From assembly GCF_000312425.1 (NCBI RefSeq), contig NZ_HE997181.1, positions 4,883,788 to 4,947,787 of the forward strand: a stretch of DNA of 64,000 nucleotides. Reading direction: 5' to 3'. A program made the translations under genes and the position numbers. The notes under the pieces were generated by a model that was not told where the DNA came from, did no database searches, and saw only the letters and a program-made list of their open reading frames with translations. Each line of letters opens with the position of its first letter. The first letter of the stretch is position 1. Below are positions 43,214 to 52,939 of the stretch, piece after piece. Origin of the DNA: Reyranella massiliensis 521. Lineage in GTDB: Bacteria; Pseudomonadota; Alphaproteobacteria; Reyranellales; Reyranellaceae.

Positions 43214-44908
43214 TTAGTACCCCATCTTCTTCTTGAGCTCCTGATCCAGCCACATGCGGGCATAGATCGGCCCGGGACGCACCGCACCGGAGCGCAGCTC
43301 GCCAGCGTAGTTCCTCACCCACGGCCACCATGCCGTATAGATGTAGGGCGTCGGCAGCCAGATGTAGGGGGCGAGATCGAGGATCTCGATCGTCATCTCG
43401 CGCAGCATCTTGATGCGCGTGGCCTCGTCCTTGGTGCGATAGACCTCATCCATCTTGGCATCGTACTTCGGATCGGACCAGCCCGACGGGTTCCACTGCT
43501 GGCCGGTCGTGAAGCTCTTGCGGATGGTCGTCGTCGGATTGGTGTGACCGTTGTTCATCATGTAGCCGACCGACAGCGTGCGCGAGGTCATGGCGCTCAG
43601 GAATGCGCCGTACTCCATTGGCTGGATTTCCATCTTAACGCCGACCTGCTCGAGATAGGCGGCAACCAACGGCAGCAGGTCCATATGGTCGGCACTGCAC
43701 GAACAGACCTGGGTCTTGAAGGTGAAGCCCTTGGCATAGCCCGCCTCGGCCAACAGCTTCTTGGCCTTGGCCGGGTCGTACTTGAACAGTTCCTGCACCG
43801 AGGCCGGCATCTCCTTCAGCGGCTGGAAATAACCGACATAGTCGGGATGCATCGGATAGGCGAAGAGCTCGGCATTGCCGTTGTAGTAGGCCTTGACGAT
43901 CTCGTCCTTGTTCACCGCCATGTTGAGGGCGCGCCGGACTCGCACGTCCTTGAGCGGGCTGTCGACGTCGACACGGAAAGCGAGGAACGTGCCGCTCATG
44001 TTGAGCCAACGGTTCCACTTGAGCTGCGGTGCACTCTTCTTCAGCGATTCGACGTTCTGCCAGCGGATCGACTCGAGGATGTCGAGCTTGCCGGTGCGCA
44101 GCGCGGTGATGAACGTCGCCTCGTCCTTGATCGTGCGGTATGTGATCTTGTCGATGAACGGCAGCTTGTAGTCCTGGCCGCCGATCTTGTCCTTGTCCCA
44201 ATAGCCTTCGTTCTTGCTATAGACGTTGGAATTGCCCGAGACGAAGTCGGTCAGCATGTACGGCCCGGTACCGTTCACGTTCTTCCAATTGCTGGCGCCG
44301 GCCTCGACGACCTCCTTGGGATAGATGCCCGAGAAATAGCCGTAACCGAAGCGGTAGTCCCATTCGGCAAAGTAGTCCTTGAACTCGAAGACGACCGTGT
44401 GCTTGTCCGGCGCATGGGCCTTGGCGATGTGGTCGAAGTAGCCCTTGATCTTGCGCGGGCTCTCGTCGAGGCGGGTGTAGGCGAAGAGTACGTCGTCAGC
44501 CACGAACTCGCGGCTCTTCATGACGCCGGGCTTGTCCGGCCACATGATGCCTTTGCGCAGCTTGATCTCGATCCGGAGCGGGTTTTCCTTCCACTCCCAG
44601 CTCTCCGCCAGCTCACCGCGTATCGCGTCGGACGGCAGCCAGGCATCGGCGATGAACGGATGCTTGCCACCCGCCTTCACGCTCTTGCTGAGGTCGGCAG
44701 CGAACAGCTGCTCGTAGACGAGGCCGGTGTCGTGGTTGTGCTTCCAGTTGAAATCCTGGGCGTCCCACGACAGCGCCGACAAGGTCACGTAGACGGTGCC
44801 GATCTCGACGCTGCCGCCGTACTTCGGCTTCTCGTCATTGGCGAGGGCGCCACCCGCCGCGGCCAACGCCATCGCACCGCCGAACAGCGCGCTCCCGAGT
44901 ATCTTCAT
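43214..44908 (-). CDS. Solute-binding protein family 5, paralogue 2
   Basis: This 564-residue exported protein (signal peptide MKILGSALFGGAMALAAAGGALA) is the middle paralogue. It matches the third copy almost word for word in long stretches, such as SIRWQNVESLKKSAPQLKW, NMAVNKDEIVKAYYNGN and PLKEMPASVQELFKYDPAK, while ligand-pocket regions differ. That pattern fits a tandem duplication with divergence of binding specificity, or gene conversion. It ends LDQELKKKMGY. I use the ATG at 44908. Confidence 0.88.
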   Translation of the reverse strand: MKILGSALFGGAMALAAAGGALANDEKPKYGGSVEIGTVYVTLSALSWDAQDFNWKHNHDTGLVYEQLFAADLSKSVKAGGKHPFIADAWLPSDAIRGELAESWEWKENPLRIEIKLRKGIMWPDKPGVMKSREFVADDVLFAYTRLDESPRKIKGYFDHIAKAHAPDKHTVVFEFKDYFAEWDYRFGYGYFSGIYPKEVVEAGASNWKNVNGTGPYMLTDFVSGNSNVYSKNEGYWDKDKIGGQDYKLPFIDKITYRTIKDEATFITALRTGKLDILESIRWQNVESLKKSAPQLKWNRWLNMSGTFLAFRVDVDSPLKDVRVRRALNMAVNKDEIVKAYYNGNAELFAYPMHPDYVGYFQPLKEMPASVQELFKYDPAKAKKLLAEAGYAKGFTFKTQVCSCSADHMDLLPLVAAYLEQVGVKMEIQPMEYGAFLSAMTSRTLSVGYMMNNGHTNPTTTIRKSFTTGQQWNPSGWSDPKYDAKMDEVYRTKDEATRIKMLREMTIEILDLAPYIWLPTPYIYTAWWPWVRNYAGELRSGAVRPGPIYARMWLDQELKKKMGY

Positions 44909-44936
44909 CGCTTCCTCCCTGAGATAGCGTGGGCGG

Positions 44937-46652
44937 TCAGTGGCCCATCTTCTTCTTGAGTTCTTCGTCGATCCAGATACGCGCATAGATCGGGCCGGGG
45001 CGAACGGCACCTACGCGCAGCTCACCGCCGTAGTTCTTCACCCACGGCCACCATGCCGAATAGATGTAAGGGATCGGCATCCAGACATAGGGAGCCGCTT
45101 CTAGAATCTCGACCGTCAGCTCACGCAGCATCTTGATGCGCGCGGCCTCGTCCTTCGTCCGGAAGACCTCTTCCATCTTCGCGTCGTATTTGGGGTTGCT
45201 GTAGCCTGCCGGATTCCACAGCTCTCCCGTTATGAAGCTCTTGTGGATGGTGCGCGTCGGATTGACGTGGCCGGAATTCATGAAATAGGCCGGCGCATGG
45301 GTGCGCGAACTCATGGCACTCAGGAACGCGCCATATTCCATCGGCTGGATCTCGAGCTTGACGCCGACCTGCTCGAGATAGGCGGCAACTAACGGCAGCA
45401 GGTCCATATGGTCGGGATTGCACGAGCAGACCTGGACCTTGGTGGTGAAGCCCTTCGGATAGCCCGCCTCCGCCAGCAGCTTTTTCGCCTTGGCCGGATC
45501 GTACTTGAACAGCTCCTGCACCGAGGCCGGCATCTCCTTCAGCGGCTGGAAGTAGGGACCGTAGTCGGGATGCTGCGGATAGGCGAAGAGCTCGGCATTG
45601 CCGTTGTAGTAGGCCTTGACGATCTCGTCCTTGTTCACCGCCATGTTGAGAGCCCGGCGGACCCGCACGTCCTTGAAAGGTCCGTCGACGTCCATGCGCA
45701 TCGCCATGAACGTGCCGCTCATGTTGAGCCAACGGTTCCACTTGAGCTGCGGTGCGCTCTTTTTCAGCGATTCGACGTTCTGCCAACGGATCGACTCGAG
45801 GATGTCGAGCTTGGCGGTGCGCAGCGCGGTGATGTACGTCGCCTCGTCCTTGATCGTGCGGTAGGTGATCTTGTCGACGAACGGCAGCTTGTAGTCCTGA
45901 CCGCTGATCTTCTCGGTGCCCCAGTAGATCGGGTTCTTCGTGTAGGTGCTGGAATTGCCCGAGACGTAGTCAGTGAGCTGGAAGGGCCCGGTCCCGACCG
46001 CATTCTTCCAGTTGGTCGCGCCGGCGTCGACCATCTCCTTGGCGTAGATCGGCGAGTAGTAGCCCCAGCCGAATCGGTAGTCCCATTCGGCGTGGAAGTG
46101 CTTCATGTAGAAAACGACCGTGTGCGGGTCGGGCGTCTCGACCTTCTCGACGTGATTGAAGTAGCCCTTCTGCTGCTTGGGGCTGCTGATCAGACGATTG
46201 AAGCTGTAGGCCACGTCCCCCGAAGTGAGTTCGCGGCTCTTCATCACGCCTGCCTTCTCGGGGAACATGACACCCTTGCGCAGCTTGATCTCGACGCGCA
46301 GCGGATTGTCCTTCCACTCCCAGCTTTCGGCCAGTTCGCCTCTGATCGCGTCCTGCGGCAGGTATCCGTCCGCCACGAAGGAATGCGGGCCGCCGCGGCT
46401 GCGGGCTTTCGACAGATCGCCCTGGAAGAGCTGCTCGAGGTACTGGCCGGTGTCGTGGTTCAGCTTCCAGTTCCAGTCGTTCGGATCGAACGACAGCGCC
46501 GACAGAGTCACGTAGACAGTGCCGATTTCAAGCGCTCCGCCATATTGCGGCTTCTGGCCGTTCTCGGCATGCGCCGCGCCACCTGCGATGGTCATTCCCG
46601 CCAGCACCATCGCGCCTGCCATAAGTGCGCCTTTCAGTGTCTTCATTCTCAT
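44937..46652 (-). CDS. Solute-binding protein family 5, paralogue 3
   Basis: This 571-residue exported protein has a signal peptide (MKTLKGALMAGAMVLAGMTIAGGAAHA) and the same fold as the two following genes; it is closest to paralogue 2. It is the first binding-protein gene after dppC, 41 bp downstream. The start could be either ATG at 46652 or 46646; GGGAGGAAGAAG lies upstream of both. The long frame extending to 46985 runs into dppC and is not used. Confidence 0.88.
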   Translation of the reverse strand: MRMKTLKGALMAGAMVLAGMTIAGGAAHAENGQKPQYGGALEIGTVYVTLSALSFDPNDWNWKLNHDTGQYLEQLFQGDLSKARSRGGPHSFVADGYLPQDAIRGELAESWEWKDNPLRVEIKLRKGVMFPEKAGVMKSRELTSGDVAYSFNRLISSPKQQKGYFNHVEKVETPDPHTVVFYMKHFHAEWDYRFGWGYYSPIYAKEMVDAGATNWKNAVGTGPFQLTDYVSGNSSTYTKNPIYWGTEKISGQDYKLPFVDKITYRTIKDEATYITALRTAKLDILESIRWQNVESLKKSAPQLKWNRWLNMSGTFMAMRMDVDGPFKDVRVRRALNMAVNKDEIVKAYYNGNAELFAYPQHPDYGPYFQPLKEMPASVQELFKYDPAKAKKLLAEAGYPKGFTTKVQVCSCNPDHMDLLPLVAAYLEQVGVKLEIQPMEYGAFLSAMSSRTHAPAYFMNSGHVNPTRTIHKSFITGELWNPAGYSNPKYDAKMEEVFRTKDEAARIKMLRELTVEILEAAPYVWMPIPYIYSAWWPWVKNYGGELRVGAVRPGPIYARIWIDEELKKKMGH

Positions 46653-46693
46653 TCTTCTTCCTCCCAGTCCCGGTCTCCGCTTCCGCTTTTCTT

Positions 46694-47593
46694 TCAGCGG
46701 CTGCCCCGCATGCGCGGATCCAGGAGATCGCGCAGCGCGTCGCCGAACACGTTGATGGCGTAGACTACGATGGTGATGCAGAGGCCAGGTGCCAGCGCGA
46801 GCCACGGCGCGAGATACATGAACGACCGGCCCGATCCCGACAGCATGCCGCCCCAGGTCGGTGCCGGTGGCGGCACGCCGAGACCGAGGAATGCGAGGCC
46901 CGATTCGGCCAGGATCACCGCGCCGACGCGTGTGGTGAAGAGCACGATCACCGGCGCCATGACGTTGGGCAGGATGTGCCGCCACAGGATGCGCGGCAAC
47001 GACGCGCCGGTCGATTGCGCGGCATGGACATAGGCATTCTCGCGCACCGACAGCACCGCGCCGCGAATGATGCGGCTGCCGGCGATGCCGTAGAGAAGGC
47101 CCAGGATGACGATGACCGGCCCCATGCCCGGTCCGACGACCGAGACGACGACGATCAGGATGATCAGATCGGGGAAGCTCATCCAGGCGTCGACGAAGCG
47201 CTGCATCACCATGTCGAACTTGCCGCCGAGGTAGCCCGAGACGATGCCGATGAAGACCGAGACCACGGTGGCCAGCGCCGCCGCCGACAGACCGATGATC
47301 ACCGAGAGCTGCGCGCCGTAGAGGCAGCGCGAGAGCATGTCGCGGCCGAGATTGTCGGTACCCAGCCAGAACTTCTCGCTGGGCGGCTTCAGGCGATTGA
47401 TCGGGCTGATCTGGTTGAAACCGTAGGGCGCCAGCACATCGGCGAAGATCCCGCAGAACAGGAAGATGACGCAGATGACGAAGCCGAAGGCGCCGAGCGG
47501 CTTGTCGCGGAACAGGCGGCCGATGAAGTGGAGCGTTCCGCCCGCTGGCTTGCGGCGCGGCGGCTGGGCGGTGGTTTCGGCGACGGCGACCAT
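46694..47593 (-). CDS. Peptide/nickel-type ABC permease, DppC-like
   Basis: This 299-residue permease has an N-terminal helix (GAFGFVICVIFLFCGIFADVLAPYG) followed by five helices. The binding-protein-dependent transport domain includes the coupling segment ENAYVHAAQSTGASLPRILWRHILPN. The FWLGTDNLGRDMLSRCLYGAQLS segment is typical of DppC. Its ATG overlaps the dppB stop by one base (TGATG). The larger open frame to 48610 reads through dppB in another frame and is rejected. Confidence 0.92.
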   Translation of the reverse strand: MVAVAETTAQPPRRKPAGGTLHFIGRLFRDKPLGAFGFVICVIFLFCGIFADVLAPYGFNQISPINRLKPPSEKFWLGTDNLGRDMLSRCLYGAQLSVIIGLSAAALATVVSVFIGIVSGYLGGKFDMVMQRFVDAWMSFPDLIILIVVVSVVGPGMGPVIVILGLLYGIAGSRIIRGAVLSVRENAYVHAAQSTGASLPRILWRHILPNVMAPVIVLFTTRVGAVILAESGLAFLGLGVPPPAPTWGGMLSGSGRSFMYLAPWLALAPGLCITIVVYAINVFGDALRDLLDPRMRGSR

Positions 47594-48549
47594 CAACGGT
47601 ACCTCACCTTGGGATCGAGCAGCCCGTAGCTGAGGTCGACCAGCAGGTTGATGAAGACGACGGCGACGCCCACGATCAGGAAGACGCCGGTGATGACCGG
47701 ATAGTCGCGCTGGCTGACTGCTTCGAGCAGCAGCAGGCCCATGCCGGGAATGACGAAGATCTGTTCCATGATGACCGCACCGCCGAACAGCACCGGCGCC
47801 TGCAGCCCGACCAGGGTGACCACCGGGATCAGCGCATTGCGCAACGCATGGCGGATGATGGTGGTGCGCGGCGCCAGCCCCTTGGCGAGCGCGGTGCGGA
47901 TATAGTCTTGACGCATCACCTCCAGCATCATCGTGCGCGTGAGGCGCATGGTGACCGCCGAAAAGGCCTTGCCGAGGATCAGGGCCGGGATCGCCATCTG
48001 GGCGAGGTTCTTCAGCGGGTCCTGCCTGAACGGCGTGAAACTCACCTCGGGCGACCAGCCCCACCAGATCGAGGGAAAGACCATCACCAGAGTGCCAATC
48101 CAGAAGCCGGGCAGAGCCAGCGCCAGGATGGCGAAGGAGCGCGTGACGTAGTCGCCGATCGTGTCCTGCGCGACGGCCGAGTAGACGCCGATCGGGATGC
48201 CGACCACCAGCGCCACGACCAGCGCCATGATGCCGAGCTCGAACGTGACCGGCAGGCGATGCAGGATTTCCTCCATCACCGGCGTGTTCTGCCATAGCGA
48301 CTTGCCGAGGCTGCCCTCGAACAGGATGGCCCCCACCCATCGGAAGTACTGCGTGACGACAGGCTGGTCGAGGCCGAGTGCGGCTTCGAGCTGCTCTCGG
48401 CTCTTCTTGTCGGCGCCGATATCGTTGCTCGACAGCATCAGGTCGATGATGTCGCCGGGGATCAGGCGCACGGTGATGAAGACGATCAGGCTGGCGAAGA
48501 TCAGGGTCGGGATCAGCGCCAGCACGCGGCGGATGATGTAGGCCTGCAT
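47593..48549 (-). CDS. Peptide/nickel-type ABC permease, DppB-like
   Basis: This 318-residue permease starts MQAYIIRRVLALIPTLIFASLIVFITVRLIPGD, a typical DppB N-terminus. It has six helices and the coupling helix RQDYIRTALAKGLAPRTTIIRHALRN. Its start overlaps the stop of the upstream ligase gene by one base and its stop overlaps dppC, so ligase, dppB and dppC are tightly coupled. Confidence 0.93.
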   Translation of the reverse strand: MQAYIIRRVLALIPTLIFASLIVFITVRLIPGDIIDLMLSSNDIGADKKSREQLEAALGLDQPVVTQYFRWVGAILFEGSLGKSLWQNTPVMEEILHRLPVTFELGIMALVVALVVGIPIGVYSAVAQDTIGDYVTRSFAILALALPGFWIGTLVMVFPSIWWGWSPEVSFTPFRQDPLKNLAQMAIPALILGKAFSAVTMRLTRTMMLEVMRQDYIRTALAKGLAPRTTIIRHALRNALIPVVTLVGLQAPVLFGGAVIMEQIFVIPGMGLLLLEAVSQRDYPVITGVFLIVGVAVVFINLLVDLSYGLLDPKVRYR

Positions 48550-50387
48550 CAGGCGCTTCCTCCTGCTTGGATCTCCGACGTGATCGCCGCGGGATCGGCC
48601 GGCTCGGCATAGAGCCGCGCCACGTCCGCCGCCCGGACTTCGAGAACGCGACGGCCGTTGATCGAGCGCTTGTCCGTCACCTCGCCGTCGGCCGAGGACG
48701 GTGGCGCCAGGAGCGGCAGCAGACGCAGCACGCGTGCACTCGACCCGCCGGCCCGACCGTTGAACGTCGCAAGACGGTGCGCCAGCGCTGGCCGCCACTG
48801 GTCGGGACCGCCCGCCTCGCGACAGGCCGTCTCGTCGAGCCAGATCAGGGCGCCAAGCCAGGGCCGGTCGGGTGCAGCGATCGCCAGGTCGCGCACATAG
48901 GGTTGCAGCGCATCGATGAGCTGGCTGCGCAAGGTGGTGGCCTGCACCCAGGTCCCCGACGCGAGCTTGAACTCCTCCGAGAGGCGGCCGGCAAAGGCGA
49001 TGCCCGCTTCGGGGCGGCTTTCATCGACCCAGCGCGCGGCATCGCCGGTACGGAAGAAGCCTTCCTCGTCGAAAGCCGCGGCGGTTGCCGCGGCATCGCG
49101 ATAGTAGCCGGGCGTGACGTTCGGGCCCTTTACGCGCAATTCGTAACGCCCCTCTGCAGAAGCGCCGGCCGGCACCAGCTTCACCAGCATGCCGGGCTGC
49201 GGCAGGCCGAGCACGCCTGTGCGATCGACGTTCCAGTAGGCCATCAGTCCGGTGCTGGTTGTTTCCGTCATGCCCCAGCCGCAGTCGAAGGACAGTGGGG
49301 CGCCGCGGTGGCGCAGGGCGATGCCTTGCAGCCGGTCGAGGTTTTCCTGAGGCAGGAGCGCGCCGCCATAGCCGGCGCTTTGCATGTTCTTGAAGAACTT
49401 GGCGCACAGGTCCGCATCTCTTTCGAGGGCGTCGAGCAATAGCGGAAAGGCTGCCGGCACGCTTGCAAAGCTCGTCGGCGAAAGCTCGCGCAGGTTTTCG
49501 AGCGTCTCCTGAAACCGGCCCTCGACGGGACGGCCGCCGTCAATGAAGAGCGATCCCGCGATGCGCACGATGCTGCCGAGAACCGCATTGCCGCCCCAGG
49601 TGTGATGCCAGGGCAACCAGTCCAAAGCGACCGCAACATGTTGGCTGTCGAGCGGCGCACTGACCGCATGGATCATCTCGGCCGAGGCCGCCAGATTGCC
49701 GTGCGTGTTCAGCACGCCCTTGGGCGCCCCGGTCGAGCCCGAGGTCAACAGGATCTTGGCAGGAGTGGCCGCCGTAATGTGCTGCCGGCGCTCGGCGACA
49801 GCGGCATCGACCGAACATGCGGCAAGCGCCGCAAAGGCAATTCCTCGCCTGCCATCGACCGTAACCGGCCGCGCACCCCTTAGCTCGGCACGATCGAGGG
49901 CCGCGGCATAGGCGTCCGAATCTTGAGCGAAGACCAGCGCCGGTTCGACGATGCCGAGCGCATGGTCGAGGCGCGCGAGGTCGGCGGTTTGCGAATAGCC
50001 GGGCGAGATCGACGCGACGGTGGTGCCCGCCCGCAGGGCGCCGAAGAGAAAGAGCGCATTCTCGAGGCTATTGTCCGACAGGATCGCGACGGGCGCAGAA
50101 TCAGGGCCCAAGCCCTGCGCGATCAGCCAGGATGCGATGGCGCCCGTCTTCGCCCAAGCCTCGGCATAGGAAAGGTGCTGCCAGGTACGGGCTGGCCCGC
50201 GGCGTTCAGCGAGGAAAGTAACATCGGGCCGGAGCAGTGCCGCGCGCTCCAGCCAATCGATCATCAACGGCAATTTTTCGGCGAGCGCCTGGCCGGAACA
50301 AAGCACGAGCGTGCCATCCGCTCGGCGTTCCACGCTGACCATCGGCTTCGGCCGATCGAGCGCACGCATGGGCGCCACATGGCTCAC
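48549..50387 (-). CDS. AMP-forming acyl-CoA ligase, feruloyl-CoA synthetase-like
   Basis: This protein of about 612 residues activates a carboxylic acid as its CoA thioester through an acyl-AMP. The ANL-superfamily P-loop LLTSGSTGAPKGVLNTHGN and the segments GWGMTETTSTG and GEVTDKRSINGRRV (containing the C-terminal Lys region) are clear. The QSAGYGGALLPQENLDRLQ stretch is typical of feruloyl-CoA synthetases, which act on hydroxycinnamates. It is the first gene of the dpp-like transport operon and overlaps dppB by one base. I prefer the GTG at 50387 behind GGGAGGG; an ATG at 50369 is also possible. Substrate identity is inferred. Confidence 0.82.
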   Translation of the reverse strand: MSHVAPMRALDRPKPMVSVERRADGTLVLCSGQALAEKLPLMIDWLERAALLRPDVTFLAERRGPARTWQHLSYAEAWAKTGAIASWLIAQGLGPDSAPVAILSDNSLENALFLFGALRAGTTVASISPGYSQTADLARLDHALGIVEPALVFAQDSDAYAAALDRAELRGARPVTVDGRRGIAFAALAACSVDAAVAERRQHITAATPAKILLTSGSTGAPKGVLNTHGNLAASAEMIHAVSAPLDSQHVAVALDWLPWHHTWGGNAVLGSIVRIAGSLFIDGGRPVEGRFQETLENLRELSPTSFASVPAAFPLLLDALERDADLCAKFFKNMQSAGYGGALLPQENLDRLQGIALRHRGAPLSFDCGWGMTETTSTGLMAYWNVDRTGVLGLPQPGMLVKLVPAGASAEGRYELRVKGPNVTPGYYRDAAATAAAFDEEGFFRTGDAARWVDESRPEAGIAFAGRLSEEFKLASGTWVQATTLRSQLIDALQPYVRDLAIAAPDRPWLGALIWLDETACREAGGPDQWRPALAHRLATFNGRAGGSSARVLRLLPLLAPPSSADGEVTDKRSINGRRVLEVRAADVARLYAEPADPAAITSEIQAGGSA

Positions 50388-50497
50388 CCGCTGTACCCTC
50401 CCGCAAAGTCGCTTCCTCAATCGCCCGCTTCAGCGAGCGTTCTTGTTGGGAACAAGCTCGGGGATTGCACTTCGACTGTCAATTAGAACAGGCGAAC

Positions 50498-51667
50498 TCA
50501 GGGCAAGTTGAAATTTCGACTGACGGCGCGGGCGACCATTTCATTGGTGAAGGCGTTGGGATGGCCATCGTGCGGGATCATGATCTTCGCCGATTCCATT
50601 CCATCCGTCAGCGTGTCGACCCGGACCATCGGCGCGCGGAGATCGCGCACCCGCTGGAGCGTCGACAGCAGGAGCGAATGAGCAACGAGGGTATCGCCGT
50701 CTTCTGCGCGCGATTTCTCGTCGGGCCAGGAATAGACGATCACGAGCGGTGCATCGAACTTCTCGCGCGCCAGCACTTGCAGTCGCGCCATCATGGCGAC
50801 GAACAGCTCGCTCTGCTCCTCTTGACGCTGGCGCATGCCAATGGCGGCGATGAAAGCGAACTGCTCATCCAGCAGGTACTTCGCGCCGGCAATGGGATTG
50901 CGCCAGCGATACTCGTTGAAGGTGCCGGTCCAGCGCAGCACGCCGTTCTCAAGGACGTAGCGTGGCGAAGTGCCTAGCCACTCACCGTCGCCGGTGGTGC
51001 GTGCAAGCTGCGCCGGGATGATCCAGGTCACGACCGCCTTGACCTTCCTGTCCTTGTAGCGATCGAGCAGACCTGCTTCGAAGAGGCGGATCAGATGGTT
51101 CGGCGCATAGCCCGGTACGCCGAGATTGATGCCCTGTGCCTTGAGCCCGCTTGCCTTCGTGAACTGCGCGGCAAGCGTCTGATCGTCGGCCAATCCCTGG
51201 CCGAAGATGAACGAATCACCCAGGAAGAGATAGGTATCGGCATTCGCTTCCGCGGTCGGCGTAACGCGTGCCGCCGTCGCGTCGAAATGGTAGCTGACGC
51301 GATAGACCGGCTCGTCGCCGAAGGTCGCGGTGGCGATGACCGTCGAATCGGGCTGAGGTCGGAAGCCGAGGATCGGATCGGGCGGCGGCCACCATTTCGG
51401 ATCGGTGACGCGGACCAGGCCGCGGCCCATCGGTGTCGGCGAGAGAAAACCGGCGAAGATGTCGAGGGCAGCAAGGCTGACGGCCAAGGCCGCCACCAGA
51501 AGTGCGCCCGTGCGCCAGCGATTGCCCTGGAGCACGACGACACCCGCGAGGGCGAGGAGCGTAGCCACAACGCACGCCCACACCGCCGACTTCAGCGCGA
51601 CGGCAACCAGACCGACCGCCAGGAGAAAGGCGCCGCTCAGCCAAATATTACGATACGTGCCAGCCAT
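50498..51667 (-). CDS. Membrane-anchored SGNH-like hydrolase
   Basis: This 389-residue protein has about three N-terminal hydrophobic helices (residues 8-75). The soluble domain has an SGNH block I motif, YLFLGDSFIFGQGL (Ser in GDSF, about residue 152), and a block V-type motif, PHDGHPNAFTNEMVA, with the catalytic Asp and His. These features fit SGNH/GDSL esterases or O-acetyltransferase-like enzymes of surface polysaccharides. No polysaccharide genes are near. It begins close to the CoA-transferase gene, which is divergent; its 3' end is 111 bp from the ligase start. Confidence 0.75.
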   Translation of the reverse strand: MAGTYRNIWLSGAFLLAVGLVAVALKSAVWACVVATLLALAGVVVLQGNRWRTGALLVAALAVSLAALDIFAGFLSPTPMGRGLVRVTDPKWWPPPDPILGFRPQPDSTVIATATFGDEPVYRVSYHFDATAARVTPTAEANADTYLFLGDSFIFGQGLADDQTLAAQFTKASGLKAQGINLGVPGYAPNHLIRLFEAGLLDRYKDRKVKAVVTWIIPAQLARTTGDGEWLGTSPRYVLENGVLRWTGTFNEYRWRNPIAGAKYLLDEQFAFIAAIGMRQRQEEQSELFVAMMARLQVLAREKFDAPLVIVYSWPDEKSRAEDGDTLVAHSLLLSTLQRVRDLRAPMVRVDTLTDGMESAKIMIPHDGHPNAFTNEMVARAVSRNFNLP

Positions 51668-51727
51668 TGACGTGAAGGCGCTCCGCGGGGGTAGGCTGGG
51701 GTGTAGGCGTTCGAAAGGAAAACATCA

Positions 51728-52939
51728 ATGAGCGGGCAGTTGCCGCTGCAAGGTCTTCGGGTATTGGATCTGGCGAGTTTCATCGCCGGCCCAGTGGCCA
51801 CAACAGTGATGGGGGATTACGGCGCGGAGGTCATCAAGATCGAGCCGCCTGGCGAGGGCGACCCTCAACGCAAGCTCGGGCAGGCCCATTCGGTTCCCCA
51901 GCATCCGGTCAATTTCTGTTGGCACCTCGTCAATCGCAACAAGCGCTCGGTCGTGCTCGACCTCAAGCACCCCGACGGCCGTGCAGCCTTCGACCGGCTG
52001 CTCGCGACCGCCGATATCATGGTCGTGAACTTTCCTTTGAAGGTCCGCGAGCGATTGCGCATGCGCTATGCCGACGTGAAGCATGTCAATCCGCGGCTGA
52101 TCTATGCGTCGATGACGGGTTATGGCGAGAGCGGCCCCGACGCCGAGCAACCGGGCTTCGACTCGACGGCATTCTTTGCACGATCCGGACTACTCGATGG
52201 CCTGACCTACGAAGGCGGCCCACCGGCCTTCTCCCTGCCCGCGCAGGGCGACCAGATGACCGGCATGAACCTCTTCGCCGCCGTCACCATGGCCTTGCTG
52301 CACCGGGAGCGCACCGGCGAGGGCAGCGAAGTCGGCACCTCGCTGCATGCGAGCGGTCTTTGGTCGAATGCCATTCTTGCGCAGGGTGCGCTCCTCGGCT
52401 CATTCGTGGCGCCGCGTCCACCGCGCAACAAACCGAGAAGCGCTCTCGCCAATCAATACCGCACGTCGGACGGTCGCTGGATCCAGCTCACTATCGTGCG
52501 TGAAGACAAGCTCTGGCCCGAGCTTTGCAAGGCGATGGAACGCACCGATCTCCTGGACGATCCGAGATTCAAAACCCTGGAAAGCCGGCGCGCGCATGCG
52601 CACGAACTGGCCGCGCTCCTCGATCCGGTATTCGCCAGCCGGCCATGGCTCGACTGGCGCGACCGGCTGCGCCGTCACGAGATCACCTTCGGGTTACTCG
52701 GGATCCTGCGCGATGTGCCGGACGACGAGCAGGCCGTGGCCAATGGCGCCGTCGTGGCGAGCACGCAGGCCGATATGCCGCGCACTATCTCCGCGCCCAT
52801 TCGCCTTTCCTTTGCGCCCGAGCCGGTGGCGCCGGGGCCAGGACCCGACTACGGCGTGCATACCGACGAAGTGCTGGCCGAATTGGGGTACGCCCACGAC
52901 GAGATCGACAGGCTGCGCAGCAGCCGCGCGATCGGCTGA
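51728..52939 (+). CDS. CaiB/BaiF-type (class III) CoA-transferase
   Basis: This 403-residue enzyme transfers CoA between carboxylic acids through a catalytic aspartyl-CoA. The class III features are LRVLDLASFIAGPVATTVMGDYGAEVIKIEPP at the N-terminus, NRNKRSVVLDL and the catalytic Asp in PGFDSTAFFARSGLL. It is divergent from the SGNH-like gene. Its neighbours (acyl-CoA ligase, acyl-CoA dehydrogenase) suggest organic-acid catabolism, but no shared operon exists. Confidence 0.9.
   Translation: MSGQLPLQGLRVLDLASFIAGPVATTVMGDYGAEVIKIEPPGEGDPQRKLGQAHSVPQHPVNFCWHLVNRNKRSVVLDLKHPDGRAAFDRLLATADIMVVNFPLKVRERLRMRYADVKHVNPRLIYASMTGYGESGPDAEQPGFDSTAFFARSGLLDGLTYEGGPPAFSLPAQGDQMTGMNLFAAVTMALLHRERTGEGSEVGTSLHASGLWSNAILAQGALLGSFVAPRPPRNKPRSALANQYRTSDGRWIQLTIVREDKLWPELCKAMERTDLLDDPRFKTLESRRAHAHELAALLDPVFASRPWLDWRDRLRRHEITFGLLGILRDVPDDEQAVANGAVVASTQADMPRTISAPIRLSFAPEPVAPGPGPDYGVHTDEVLAELGYAHDEIDRLRSSRAIG

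Noticed and set aside
46694..48610. 638-codon frame spanning dppC and, out of frame, dppB
   Set aside because: The first 340 residues are low-complexity and overlap the better-supported dppB frame; only the dppC part is real.
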